From the NCBI GenBank assembly GCA_018401745.1, contig JAGYJY010000019.1, positions 17,659 through 81,658 of the forward strand: DNA of 64,000 bases, read 5' to 3'. The notes under the pieces are model-generated. The model was not told where the DNA came from. It saw only the letters and a program-made list of their open reading frames with translations, and ran no database searches. The DNA comes from Pirellulales bacterium (GTDB lineage: Bacteria > Planctomycetota > Planctomycetia > Pirellulales > UBA1268). Within the stretch, counting starts at the first letter, position 1, and the number at the start of each line of letters is the position of its first letter. A program made the position numbers and the translations under genes. Shown in pieces: positions 40,469-51,920 of the stretch.

Positions 40469-41092
40469 TTAGGAAGGGGGCTGCGGCCACGCTGCCTGCT
40501 CGACCATCTGAAGCGAACCGACCTCTCTGCTGCGGGCTGCCGGCTGCTCGGCGGCGATGGCCGCGAATGCCGCGGCGAGTGAGCTGGCTGGATCGGTGCG
40601 GATGTCGGTGCCGTCGGTGGGCATCATCGCAATGCCCGTCCTGGACGAGGGGGCGGAGATCACGATCCGGTAGGGCTCGCTGGTGGTGCTCGTGCCATCG
40701 ACGGCGGAGATCCGCAGGTAGTGCCGGCCGGCGTTGAAGGTCGTCGTCAGGACTCTGCTGCCGCCCGTGCCCGAGCCGCTTGAGTGGACCGATCCGTTGG
40801 GCAAGACGAGCTGATGCCGGAGGGCCGGACCGGAAGGCCGCACGATCCGGATCGTGTAGGAGCCAGAGGCCGGGATGTCGATCGCCCAGTAGTCGACGTC
40901 ACCGGAGGTGTTGATCAGGTCTTCGGCCGATTCGCCCAGGGGGATCAGCGTCGCGGTCTCGCGGGTGTCGCCCGCCCGATCCGGCGGGGCAGGCAGATCA
41001 GGCTCGGGCTCGGGCTCGGGTGCTGGCGGAGGCGGCGTGACTGGCTCGGGCTCCGGTTCCGGCGGCGGCGGCGTGGCTGGCTGAGCTCGGTT
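40469..41092 (-). CDS. C-terminal pre-peptidase domain of the S8 protease, in a shifted frame
   Basis: Continues the protease after a one-base frame change near 41090. In this frame a Pro/Glu linker (PPPPEPEPEPV) leads to GDTRETATLIPLGESAEDLI, SGDVDYWAIDIPASGSYTIR and RHYLRISAVDGT, a third copy of the PPC-like beta-sandwich found twice upstream. It ends at 40469. An internal ATG at 40843 could be miscalled as a separate gene. The repeat of the domain pattern shows both parts belong to one protein of about 1060 residues. Confidence 0.8.
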   Translation of the reverse strand, partial: NRAQPATPPPPEPEPEPVTPPPPAPEPEPEPDLPAPPDRAGDTRETATLIPLGESAEDLINTSGDVDYWAIDIPASGSYTIRIVRPSGPALRHQLVLPNGSVHSSGSGTGGSRVLTTTFNAGRHYLRISAVDGTSTTSEPYRIVISAPSSRTGIAMMPTDGTDIRTDPASSLAAAFAAIAAEQPAARSREVGSLQMVEQAAWPQPPS

Positions 41093-43665
41093 CGGGCGGG
41101 TGGCGGCTCGGGTTCGGGCTGAGGCTCGGGTTCGGGCGTTGGCGGCGGCACCGGCTCTGGTGTCGGCTCGGGCTCGGGAACCGGCGCCGGCTCTGGTGTC
41201 GGCGGCAGGGGCTCGGGCTCAGGAGCTGGAGAGCCGACCGGCGGATTCACCGTCAGCGTGTAGGGCTCGGTCGCGGAAAATCCGCCCCCCTCCACCCGAA
41301 CCCGGATGTCGAGCTGCTGGCCAGCCCGCAGCGTGGCGGTCACGACCCGGTCGCGGAGCGATGACCCGCTCGATGATGAACTGCCATTGGGCCGGAAGGC
41401 GGCCAGGCTGTAGTTCCGCGGCAGGTCGTGCAGACGGACCTCATACACGCCGTCGATTGCCGCAGTCATCGTCCACCAGTGTTCACGCCCCTCTGACTGC
41501 ATCGTGGCCTGCACCGAGAGCGTGGCCGGCAGGAGGCCGGCTGTTTTGCGGGTGTCGCCAGGCAGACCCGAGCCGGGCTCGGGCACCGGAGCGGGTGCCG
41601 GCGGCGGTGGGGTGGGCTCGGGAGCGGGTGCCGGCGGCGGTGCGGGCGGAGGCAGCACGGGTGCCGGCGGCGGCGCAGGCGATGGCGTCGGCGACGCTCC
41701 GAGCGGCAGCCCGTCGCCGAGGATTTCCAGCCGGTAGGGCTGCGTCTCGCTCGGCGTCCCGGAGGGGTTCGCCCAGACCTTCACAAAGTATTGCCCCGGG
41801 TCCCAGTAGTGGAACCTCCCCAACTCGCTGAGCTCGTCCCGGTTGCCCCACTGCTGTCCTGACCAGAGGAGTGACGGAGTACCTGAGTACATGTAGTAGA
41901 GGTCGATGTCGTAGTTGCTCGGCAGATTCGTCAGCCGGACCTCAGGCAGATCGAGCTGCTCGGTGAGTGAAAACGTCCACCAATCGACGTCGTCGGCGGA
42001 GTCGAGCAGTTCCTCGACCACGAAACTCGCCGGCAGGGGCGTGGCCGTGGCCATCGTGTCGCCCGCGAAATCGGGGCGGGAGGGCGTGGTGAAGGTCAGC
42101 GGCTCAGACTGCTCGGAGCCCCGCCGCCGGCCGATGGTCGTGGCATAAACCGTGTAGCTTGTTTCCGGCTGGAGGCCCTGCAGCGTCGCGGAGGTGGCCC
42201 CTCCGGCCACGAGCGCGGCCGGCTCACCGGTCGCGAAGGTGAGCTGCACGCCGACCACTTCGCTCGCGTCGACGGGCAGATCCCATGTCACCGTGGCCCG
42301 GCTCCACCAGGCAGCGTCGGCCTGGAGGTTGGTTGGCGGGGGCGGCGGCTCGCCGGAGTCGGCGGCCACGCTGAGCACCGCCGCGAGCGGATCGACCAGG
42401 CCCCAGCCGAAGTCGTCATCGCGGCCCGGCACGCCGAGATCCTGGGCCGTCTCCTCCAGGATGCCTGGCACATACACGCTTTCGCCCAGCGTCGCGGCTC
42501 GGGCATGCACCATCGCGGCGACCGCGGCCACGTGGGGTGTGGCCATGCTCGTGCCGTTGTAGGCGGCGTAGCGGTTGCCCGGGATGGTTGACCAGATGCC
42601 GGTGCCCGGTGCCGCGATATCGACCCACTCGTTGCCGGTTGAGAAGCTGGCCGCAGTGTTGAGCGGTGTGGTGGCTGCCACCGCCACCACCCCGTCGTAG
42701 GAGGCCGGGTAGGCCCGCGGTGAACCCCACAGCCGGCTGTTGCCGGCCGCCGCGACCACGGTCACGCCCCGCTGCACGGCATAGGTGACGGCCATCTCCA
42801 TGGCCATCGAGGGGCTCGTGCCTCCCAGGCTCATGGAGATCACCTCGGCGCCGTTGTCGGTGGCCCAGACGATCCCCTCCGCCACGGCGCCGGCCGAGCC
42901 GCCGCCGTCGTCGCCGAGCACCTTGACCGGCATGATCCGCACATCGGGCGCCACGCCCGCGATGCCCAGGCCGTTGTTGGCCGTGGCGGCGATCGTGCCA
43001 GCCACGTGGGTGCCGTGGGAGTGGCCGTCGTTGCGGCCGTCGCCACGGCCGCCCGAGAAGTCGGCGCCCGGTCCGAACAGGCCCGCCAGATCCTCGTGAT
43101 AGGCGACGCCCGTGTCGAGCACCGCCACGTTGACACCGGCCCCGGTCGTGACCGGCCAGATGCTTTCAACCTGGAGCCGGTCAAAGGCCCAGAGGTCGCT
43201 GCGGTAGGTGTCGTCAGAAGTGGCCAGCGGCCCCGCCTCGAGGGGCTCAAGGTACAGCTCCACGCGATTGTCGAGCTCCAGGCTGACGAGGTTTGGTCGG
43301 TCGTTGAGGGCCGCGATCGCGGCGGTGGCCGCCGCCCGGCCGATGTGGGTCGACCGCTCGATCACCGGCCGGCCATCGTGGTCGAGCACGGCAACAAGGG
43401 TGGTCGTCTCATCATGGCCGAGCCCACCCAGGATGCTCTCCGCCGACAGGTCCTGCGAACCCAGTTGCGGTGTTGCCCAGGGGGCGGCGGAGAGCATGGC
43501 CCGAGGGTCAAGCCGTTCGACCGCGAGCGCCATCCCGCGGCGGGCTCGGTTGCGGATTCGGTCAAGGCCGCGGCGGGCCTGCCGGCTGACGGGCTCAGCC
43601 CCGCGGAGTGAACGACCGGCGGCGGCATCGGGGCCAGGGTGAGCATTCATGGGGCACCTCTTCAT
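40945..43665 (-). CDS. Subtilisin-like (S8) surface protease with planctomycete N-terminal motif
   Basis: 906 residues as printed. Residues 49-60 read VERLDPRAMLSA, a variant of the planctomycete LEPRxLLSA motif of exported surface proteins. The peptidase S8 domain is at about 170-430 with catalytic D184 (VLDTGVA), H217 (HGTHVAG), oxyanion N309 and S373 (NGTSMATPH). A fibronectin-III-like domain (about 445-535) and two PPC-like beta-sandwich domains separated by Pro/Glu/Ala linkers follow. The last ~40 residues are out of frame (Arg-rich); the true C-terminus is the previous entry. It lies downstream of a two-component system and an array of 11-bp-spaced motifs. Intact active site suggests a secreted protease. 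Confidence 0.92.
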   Translation of the reverse strand: MKRCPMNAHPGPDAAAGRSLRGAEPVSRQARRGLDRIRNRARRGMALAVERLDPRAMLSAAPWATPQLGSQDLSAESILGGLGHDETTTLVAVLDHDGRPVIERSTHIGRAAATAAIAALNDRPNLVSLELDNRVELYLEPLEAGPLATSDDTYRSDLWAFDRLQVESIWPVTTGAGVNVAVLDTGVAYHEDLAGLFGPGADFSGGRGDGRNDGHSHGTHVAGTIAATANNGLGIAGVAPDVRIMPVKVLGDDGGGSAGAVAEGIVWATDNGAEVISMSLGGTSPSMAMEMAVTYAVQRGVTVVAAAGNSRLWGSPRAYPASYDGVVAVAATTPLNTAASFSTGNEWVDIAAPGTGIWSTIPGNRYAAYNGTSMATPHVAAVAAMVHARAATLGESVYVPGILEETAQDLGVPGRDDDFGWGLVDPLAAVLSVAADSGEPPPPPTNLQADAAWWSRATVTWDLPVDASEVVGVQLTFATGEPAALVAGGATSATLQGLQPETSYTVYATTIGRRRGSEQSEPLTFTTPSRPDFAGDTMATATPLPASFVVEELLDSADDVDWWTFSLTEQLDLPEVRLTNLPSNYDIDLYYMYSGTPSLLWSGQQWGNRDELSELGRFHYWDPGQYFVKVWANPSGTPSETQPYRLEILGDGLPLGASPTPSPAPPPAPVLPPPAPPPAPAPEPTPPPPAPAPVPEPGSGLPGDTRKTAGLLPATLSVQATMQSEGREHWWTMTAAIDGVYEVRLHDLPRNYSLAAFRPNGSSSSSGSSLRDRVVTATLRAGQQLDIRVRVEGGGFSATEPYTLTVNPPVGSPAPEPEPLPPTPEPAPVPEPEPTPEPVPPPTPEPEPQPEPEPPPARTELSQPRRRRRNRSPSQSRRLRQHPSPSPSLICLPRRIGRATPARPRR

Positions 43666-44002
43666 GCGTGGTGGCGAAGCGGAGGGGATGGTGGCGGCGG
43701 CTGCAGCACGGTGCTGCAGCTGGTCGCCTCGTCGCTTCGTCGCTTCGTGCCATTGGTATGCCCGTCGATACGCAGCCGAAAACCGCCGCCGCCGAGAAAA
43801 AAATCGGCTCCAGGCCGATGGTTGGGGCGGATTTCACCAGGGAGCGGCGTTTTCGCCGGGCGTGAGGCGGATGGCCTCCCGGGCTGTTCATGGCCCCTTC
43901 ATGCCGCGTTCATGAGCTGTTCACGGCCGGTTCAGCTCCCGTTCATGGGCTCGGCCGGCAGGTGGCGGCTCGGCCGGCAGGACACTTAGCAGCGGTCACT
44001 GT
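43666..44002. other. Upstream region of the S8 protease
   Basis: 337 bases between the histidine kinase stop and the protease start. Contains a 21-bp palindrome GCTGCAGCAC-G-GTGCTGCAGC (43700-43720), six TTCATG-like motifs at 11-bp spacing (43887-43947), and a 15-bp direct repeat GGCTCGGCCGGCAGG (43948-43962 and 43967-43981). No gene. Confidence 0.75.
43887..43947. promoter_or_regulatory. Six TTCATG-like direct repeats with exact 11-bp period
   Basis: TTCATG at 43887, 43898, 43909 and 43942, TTCACG at 43920 and TTCAGC at 43931: every start is 11 bases after the previous. OmpR/PhoB-family response regulators bind direct half-sites spaced 11 bp, and one is encoded immediately upstream. The array is about 220-280 bases upstream of the protease start. 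Confidence 0.75.
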
Positions 44003-45400
44003 TCAGCTGCCAGGCAGCATCGCCTCGAAGGTGGCTCCGCCGCCGGGTGTGGGCCGATGTAGGATCTCGCCGCCATGGCCGCGGAGGATCGTCTGGCAGA
44101 GGGCCAGGCCCACCCCATGGCCTCCTTCCCGGTGGCTGCTGAAAAACCGCTCGAAGAGATGCGGCACGTCGTCCGGCGGCACTCCCGGGCCGTGGTCGAT
44201 CACGGCCACCCGCACCGCCTCCGCATCCCGGGCAGCTGCGATCTCGATCCGCCCGCCGGCGGGGCTGTGGGCGACGGCATTGGCGAGCAGATTCACAAAC
44301 ACCTCGCGAAGCAGTTCGGCATCCCCGGTGACAATCGTGCCGGCCGGCGGCAGATCGATCCTGATACCGCGTTCGGCCGCCCGCGGGAGCAGCTGTTCGG
44401 CCGCCGCCTCCAGGATTGGCTCGAGATCGACCGGCTGCAGGCGGGCCGGATCAACGGCCGCCGACCGCGAATAGGTGAGGAGGGTCTCGCAGAGCGACTC
44501 GATCCGACGGGCGAGAGCGGCCACGCGGCGCAGCGACTCCGCCGAGTCGGCCGGGGATCGGTCTCGCGAGCCGGCCACGTCGGCTTCGAGCAGGATGCCG
44601 TGCACTGGGTTTAAGAGCTGGTGGGCCACGTCGGCATTGAAACGAGCCTGGGCCCCCCGTATCTGGTCGAGCCGGTCGAGCATGGCGTTGAGGGTGTCGG
44701 CGACATCGACATATTCGGCATCGGCCCGGGTCAGGTCGATCCGTTCGTCGAAGCGGCCGGCCTGGATCTGACGGGCTGTGGCCCCGATGCGGGTGAGCGG
44801 CGCGAGCACCTGCACAAACAGCAGCCAGCCGATGCCCAGCAGGAGCGGCGCCCACACAAGAAACGTCCAGGCCTGGAAGGCCGCCGTGCGACGGCGGGCC
44901 GCGACCAGGTCGGCCAGCGGCGTGCCGGCGACGATCAGCGTGTTGGCGGGGCCCGCCGTGGCGGCCAGGCGATAGCGGCCGGCGACGGTCCAGAGCGAGT
45001 CGCGGTGGTGCTCCCAGCCCGGCTCCCAGGCCAGGTCGCCCGGCAGGTCGAGAGCAGCCGTGAGCGTGCCGTCGGCCTGCCAGACTCCGGCGAACCACCG
45101 CAGCGGCGGCAGGCCCTGCGGCGAGCTGCCCGCCACGAGGGTCACCACCGTGGTCGGGGCGGCAGGCATCGCGGGGAGGAGAGCGGCCGCCCGCCCGGCC
45201 TGGCCCAGAATGCCCGGGTCTGCCTGCTCGGCCGCCTTGAGCTCTGCCAGCCGCGACCACACCGCGACATCGAGGTCGCGGGCCAGGAGCTCCGCGGCGG
45301 CCCGGTAGTGGACGACCCGCAGCCCGATCGTGCTGAGCAGAAACAGCAGGCCAAACCAGAAGAAAAACCGCCGCTTCAACGACCGCCGCCGCTCAGCCAT
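44003..45400 (-). CDS. Two-component sensor histidine kinase
   Basis: 465 residues. Two transmembrane segments (about 12-30 and 177-198) flank a periplasmic sensor domain of about 145 residues; a HAMP domain follows (about 199-250). The HisKA phosphoacceptor is H260 in ADVAHQLLNPVHG. The residue after His is Gln rather than the usual Glu, and the R/K-T is L-N, so the H-box is atypical. HATPase_c motifs NLLANAVAHSP, DHGPGVPPDD and GGHGVGLALC are intact. Overlaps the response regulator gene by eight bases, so they form a cognate pair. Confidence 0.92.
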   Translation of the reverse strand: MAERRRSLKRRFFFWFGLLFLLSTIGLRVVHYRAAAELLARDLDVAVWSRLAELKAAEQADPGILGQAGRAAALLPAMPAAPTTVVTLVAGSSPQGLPPLRWFAGVWQADGTLTAALDLPGDLAWEPGWEHHRDSLWTVAGRYRLAATAGPANTLIVAGTPLADLVAARRRTAAFQAWTFLVWAPLLLGIGWLLFVQVLAPLTRIGATARQIQAGRFDERIDLTRADAEYVDVADTLNAMLDRLDQIRGAQARFNADVAHQLLNPVHGILLEADVAGSRDRSPADSAESLRRVAALARRIESLCETLLTYSRSAAVDPARLQPVDLEPILEAAAEQLLPRAAERGIRIDLPPAGTIVTGDAELLREVFVNLLANAVAHSPAGGRIEIAAARDAEAVRVAVIDHGPGVPPDDVPHLFERFFSSHREGGHGVGLALCQTILRGHGGEILHRPTPGGGATFEAMLPGS

Positions 45401-45775
45401 CGATGATGAATCCCTGACCGCGAAGGGTGGTGATCAGCTCACGGCCGAGCTTCTTGCGGAGCCGAAGCACGACCACATCCACGATGTTGCTCACGGCGCC
45501 GCCCGCCGCGCCACCGCTTTCCGGCCGGGGGGGCCGGATGGCCGCCGCGAGCGTGTCGCGGGAGACAAGCTGGCCCCGCCGCCGGGCCAGGCAGCCCAGC
45601 GCCGCAAACTCCTGGGCAGTGAGCGGAATCCGAACTCCGTTTCGGCTGGCCGCATGGGAGCGGAAGTCGATCGTGACCGCCCCGATCTGGACAGCCGTGG
45701 TCACCTCCCCCGCGGTTCGCCGCAGCACGGCCCGGATGCGGGCCAGCAGTTCGTGGAGCCCGAAGGGCTTCACCG
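45393..45775 (-). CDS. Response regulator, DNA-binding C-terminal part (shifted frame)
   Basis: Continues the receiver domain after one extra base near 45774. It begins V-KPFGLHELLARIRAVLRR, the expected end of a receiver, then an OmpR/PhoB winged helix (about 110 residues: IPLTAQEFAALGCLARRRGQ, VDVVVLRLRKKLG, TLRGQGFIID). The stop at 45393 overlaps the kinase start. An ATG at 45773 may be miscalled as a separate gene. Confidence 0.88.
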
Positions 45776-46116
45776 AGATAGTCGTCGGCTCCGAGATTGA
45801 GCGCCTCGATGCGGTCGTGCTCGTTCCGCTTGGCCGAGACCACGATCACCGGCACGCCGCTGTGCTGCCGCAGCTTTTCCAGGACATGCTCGCCGTCGAG
45901 CCTGGGGAGCCTGAGGTCAAGCAGCACGACTGCAAACTCCAGCCGGCCGGCGGCCTCCAGGCCGGCCAGGCCATCGGCCACCTCAACCACCTCGAAGCCC
46001 GCCTCTCGCAGCCCCTGGGCCAATGCTCGGCGAGCCGCCAGCTCATCTTCGATGATGAGCACCCGGGGCAGGCCGGCGGTCGCCGTGGAGGCCGAGGTGA
46101 GTGGGGCGTCGGACAT
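45774..46116 (-). CDS. Response regulator, receiver domain (OmpR family), frameshifted
   Basis: From ATG 46116. VLIIEDELAARRALAQGL contains the acidic pair, LLDLRLPRLDG the phosphoacceptor Asp, and VIVVSAKRNEHDRIEALNLG then ADDYL the conserved Thr/Ser and approach to the invariant Lys. Reading in frame gives GEALRAP where V-K-P-F is required; deleting one base of CC at 45773-45774 restores K. A longer wrong-frame extension reaches 45439. With the previous entry this is one 240-residue OmpR-type regulator, paired with the kinase and probably controlling the S8 protease. Confidence 0.88.
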
Positions 46117-46222
46117 GCCGACATCGTACATCCCGATGGTGTGCAGCGGGTGACCGGCCGTGGGCCGCCGTCGCCGGTCGCCCTGCCGAGGCAGACGCTT
46201 CTTCGCACGCAGCCTGGCCCGG

Positions 46223-47107
46223 TCAGGTGGCTGCGTGCGGGCTCTCCTGCAGGCACTCGCGGAAGGACCGCTGCAGGCGGCTTTCGAAGCGGTAGGGGTT
46301 CCAGGCAACGGCGATCGTGCGGGTCGGTTTGCGGCCTGAGAGTGAGCGATACACGCGGCGGTCGCTCTGGTCGCGATGCTTGGCCATGGCCGGGATCATC
46401 GAGATGCCGTGGTCGAGGGCGACGAGCTCCTGCACCATCGCCAGCTGGCTCGTCCGCTCCACCGCCACCGGCTGAAACGATCGCTGGCGGCAAAACGACA
46501 CGATCGTGTCGCAGAGGCAGTGGGCCTCGTCGAGCAGCACAAACGGCAGCGGCTCGAGATCGCCGATGCGAATCGATGGCTTTGTCGCCAGCGGATGCTC
46601 CGGCGGGAAGACCACCAGCAGCTCCTCCGTGAAGAGTTCTTCGATTTCGAGATACTTCTCAGGCACCGGCGCCGCCAGCACGGCCAGGTCGATCTCTCCC
46701 TGCGTGAGCGCTTTGAGCAGGGCGTCGGTCGTGTTTTCGTGAACCTGCACGGTGGCCTTGGGGAAGGCGGTGGCAAACTCCCGCAGCACCTGCGGCAGGA
46801 AGTAGGGAGCGATCGTGGGAATCGCCCCGACGCGGAGGCGGCCGCTCTGGCCGTCGTCGGTGATCTCGGCCTTGGTGTCGGCGAGGATGGCAAACACCTG
46901 CCGGGCCCGTGACGCGAGCAGTGTGCCGGCGTCGGTCAGGGCGACCGACCGTGTTTTTCGCTCGAAGACCGGCCTCCCGAGCTCCTCTTCGAGCTTCTGA
47001 ATCGAGCGACTCAGGGCTGGCTGGGAGAGGGCGAGATCTTCGGCCGCCCGCGTGAAGCTCTGCCGCTCGGCCACCTTGAGGAAGTAGCGGAGCTGATCGA
47101 GGTCCAT
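46223..47107 (-). CDS. LysR-family regulator, OxyR-like
   Basis: 294 residues from ATG 47107. The winged helix is at 1-65 ([38 protein letters not shown]). The effector domain has two Cys in [20 protein letters not shown], in the region that holds the redox-active cysteines of OxyR. Divergent from katG with a palindrome between, as in oxyR-katG systems, so peroxide sensing is likely; cysteine spacing should be compared with true OxyR before naming. Confidence 0.88.
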   Translation of the reverse strand: MDLDQLRYFLKVAERQSFTRAAEDLALSQPALSRSIQKLEEELGRPVFERKTRSVALTDAGTLLASRARQVFAILADTKAEITDDGQSGRLRVGAIPTIAPYFLPQVLREFATAFPKATVQVHENTTDALLKALTQGEIDLAVLAAPVPEKYLEIEELFTEELLVVFPPEHPLATKPSIRIGDLEPLPFVLLDEAHCLCDTIVSFCRQRSFQPVAVERTSQLAMVQELVALDHGISMIPAMAKHRDQSDRRVYRSLSGRKPTRTIAVAWNPYRFESRLQRSFRECLQESPHAAT

Positions 47108-47109
47108 AG

Positions 47110-49581
<2,472 letters not shown>

Positions 49582-49704
49582 ACGACCTGCCGATTGTCGT
49601 TGTCGTTAAACTCTCGCCGATCTGGTGCCGCCGCCGCGGAAGCATCCTTGACAGAGCCATCGGTCATGGATGCCCGCGGCGGTCGCTGCTCTATTCATGT
49701 GCAC

Positions 49705-49720
49705 AGCATGTATTTATGCT
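49705..49720. promoter_or_regulatory. Inverted repeat upstream of vapB
   Basis: AGCAT-GTATTT-ATGCT (49705-49720), six bases before the vapB start, with TGTGCACA (49698-49705) adjoining. Typical position for autoregulation by a VapB-VapC complex. Confidence 0.5.
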
Positions 49721-49726
49721 AAGAGC

Positions 49727-49957
49727 ATGAGCAAGATGATTCAGATACGGAACGTTCCTGATGGTGTGCATGCCACGCTGAAATCGAGGGCAGCGCTGGC
49801 TGGGCAGCCGCTGACAGAGTATCTGCTCGCGGAAATCCGACGGGTGGCCGAGCGGCCGTCGCCGGAGGAACTCGCCGAATGCCTGCTGCGTCGCCCGAGC
49901 GTCCGCCTGACAACACCGCCGGCAACCGCCGTGCGTGAGGAACGCGATCGGCGATGA
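49727..49957 (+). CDS. VapB/FitA-like antitoxin
   Basis: 76 residues from ATG 49727. MIQIRNVPDGVHATLKSRAA followed by LAGQPLTEYLLAEI is a ribbon-helix-helix antitoxin of the FitA/VapB type. The stop overlaps the toxin ATG (ATGA). The toxin is truncated, so the antitoxin may now be an orphan. Confidence 0.85.
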   Translation: MSKMIQIRNVPDGVHATLKSRAALAGQPLTEYLLAEIRRVAERPSPEELAECLLRRPSVRLTTPPATAVREERDRR

Positions 49958-50140
49958 TCGTCCTCGACGCATCAGCCGCCTTGGAACTGTTGCTTCGCGC
50001 ACCCGATCATTCGCGACTTGTTGCTCGGGTGCTCCGATCGGGCGAGACGATCGCAGCCCCCCATCTCCTCGATCTGGAGGTGACCCAAGTACTCCGTCGT
50101 TTCGTGATGGCTGGGGAAATCACGGCAGCCCGCGGCCGCT
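49954..50140 (+). pseudogene. 3'-truncated VapC PIN-domain toxin
   Basis: MIVLDASAALELLL has the first catalytic Asp (D5) and LLDLEVTQVLRRF the first conserved Glu, but resemblance stops at about residue 60. Normal VapC is about 130 residues with two more acidic ligands. The frame continues to 50583 only as the antisense of the DCC-family gene, so those ligands are lost. The break coincides with the stop of that convergent gene, suggesting a deletion. Confidence 0.75.
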
Positions 50141-50538
50141 TATGGGATTTTGCAGCTGCCGTCGTCGCAGCTGCCGGCGATCTTCAGGCGGTGGCGGGCC
50201 ACGAAGGCGTAGAGGGCTTTCCACAGCGGCAGGGAGCCGGGCACGTGCAGGAGCACTGCTGCCGGCCAGAGCAGGGGCAGCGTTCGCGAGAGGTAGCGGA
50301 CGGCCTCGGCCCCGCCGCGGGCCTGTCCGGTGCGGCTGACGACATACATCTGAGCGAGCAGGTCGTCGTGGGCAAGCTCCGGGAAGCTGGCGGCCACCGA
50401 GGGATCGTGCAGCGAGGTGAAGGCCAGCCGGCCGCGGAGGTCGAGCCGCCGCATCAGGGCGATCTGGCTGCGGCAGAAGCGACACCGCCCGTCGTAGAGC
50501 ACGGTGTCGTGGTCGGGATGGTGCTGCGTGGTGATCAT
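50140..50538 (-). CDS. DCC-family thiol-disulfide oxidoreductase (DUF393)
   Basis: 132 residues. VLYDGRCRFCRSQIALMRRL gives the DxxCxxC redox motif (DGRCRFC) that names the family; LPLLWPAAVLLHVPG and ALYAFVARHRLK are the usual following hydrophobic and Tyr-Arg segments. Small thioredoxin-like proteins of unknown partner. Its stop abuts the truncated vapC. Confidence 0.88.
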   Translation of the reverse strand: MITTQHHPDHDTVLYDGRCRFCRSQIALMRRLDLRGRLAFTSLHDPSVAASFPELAHDDLLAQMYVVSRTGQARGGAEAVRYLSRTLPLLWPAAVLLHVPGSLPLWKALYAFVARHRLKIAGSCDDGSCKIP

Positions 50539-50745
50539 CGGTCAATCCTAGGACGTAAGACGCACCTCGGTCGGGAAAACTGACCGCTCTTTCTGAGCAC
50601 GAGGCAGCGTGGCTGCAGCAGGCTGCCCCGGAAACGGCGGTGTCGGCTGCGTGATCGACAGGGCAAGCAGCCCCGCTGAGCCGTTGGGTATGCTCAGAGG
50701 GTGGGCCAGCCGAGCGACAGCAGGCCACGCGACGATGAGGACCCT

Positions 50746-51255
50746 ATGCACGTTTCCGGACTGCTGACATCCGTTCTGCTGGCCGCGCTCCTCCTGGCGG
50801 ATCCGCCGGCCGATCCACCGCTGCCCGAGGTGCCTGCGGGTGTGGTGCTCGAAGAAACCCGCTACCCCGACGGCAGCCTGAAAACCCGTCAGGAAACCCG
50901 TCGCAGCCGTGCCGGCGGCATGGAGGTTCGCGGTCGCCGCTGGCAGTACGATCCCTCCGGCCGGCTGGTCACGCTCTCCACCTGGGATGGCCCGTTTCGC
51001 GATGGCCCCTGGATCGAATATGCCCGCGACGGCCGCGTGACGCTGCAGGGCAGCTACAAACGTGGCGCTCGCGACGGCACCTTCGTGCACTACGACCGCG
51101 AGGGCACCAAGCAGCGGGAGGTGACCTTTCGCAACGACCGGCGTGAGGGGCTGTTGCAGGAGTGGGCCGCGGGCACGGTCGTGCTTGAGGAAACCTACAG
51201 CGGGCGGCCGACTGGAGGGCGTCCGCCGCGAGCGGCGGCCCGATGGCTCGCTTGA
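50746..51255 (+). CDS. MORN-repeat-like protein, N-terminal part (frameshifted)
   Basis: From ATG 50746 (GAGG nearby), a signal peptide (LLTSVLLAALLLA) followed by repeats of the form YPDGSLKTRQE, ARDGRVTLQGSYKRGARDGT. After ETYSG at 51201 the frame breaks: an extra G in GGG (51202-51204) makes RPTGG instead of GRLEGV. The next entry continues it. Similar repeats occur in YwqK-like and MORN proteins at bacterial surfaces. Confidence 0.8.
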   Translation: MHVSGLLTSVLLAALLLADPPADPPLPEVPAGVVLEETRYPDGSLKTRQETRRSRAGGMEVRGRRWQYDPSGRLVTLSTWDGPFRDGPWIEYARDGRVTLQGSYKRGARDGTFVHYDREGTKQREVTFRNDRREGLLQEWAAGTVVLEETYSGRPTGGRPPRAAARWLA

Positions 51256-51892
51256 GATCGAGGAGCACTACCGCGATGGCCGCCGCGACGGGCTGGTCAC
51301 CCGCTGGTTTCCCGGTGGCGTGAAGCAGCTGGAGGTGGAGTATCGCGATGGCCGCCGGCACGGCCGCTCAGCCGAGTGGTGGGAGAACGGCAAGCCGCGG
51401 CAGCAGGTGGGCTATCTCGCCGGCAGCATGCACGGCCCCTACCGGGAGTGGTTTGCCGATGGCGGGCTCCAGGTGGAAGGGGCCTACGATCATGGGATGC
51501 CGGTGGGTGTGTGGACGAGCTACCACGCCGACGAGGGGCATCCGCTCGCCACCGAACAGCTCTACATCGATGGCAAACTCGACGGAGCCACCCAGGCATG
51601 GGATCCGGCTGGCGACCTGCTCTCGATCGTCCGCTGGCAGCAGGGCCTGCAGCACGGACCGTGGGAGGAGTGGTATTCCGGAGGTGCGATGCGGGGCCGC
51701 GGAACGTGGGACCGCGGCAAGCCGGCAGGCGTGTGGGAGTTTTGGTATGAGGATGGCACCCGCTGGACCCGCACCGAGCATGCCCATGGCGACCGGCACG
51801 GCCGGCATGTCGAGTGGACGCCCGAAGGCGAGGTGTTCACCGACGAGCTCTATCAAGGCGGCGACCTGGTGGAGTCGGCCGCGGCTCCGTGA
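51202..51892 (+). CDS. MORN-repeat-like protein, C-terminal part
   Basis: In the shifted frame the repeats resume: GRLEGVRRERRPDGSLEIEE, HYRDGRRDGLVTRWFPGG, and later WYEDGTRWTRTEHAHGDRHG. About 11 further repeats of 20-24 residues. Joined to the previous entry the protein is about 380 residues with a signal peptide. ATG 51143 could be miscalled as the start. Such repeats are tied to membrane association or YwqK-type antitoxins; role here unknown. Confidence 0.8.
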
Positions 51893-51920
51893 GCGACGAG
51901 ATCTGGCTGGCCCGTCAGCC

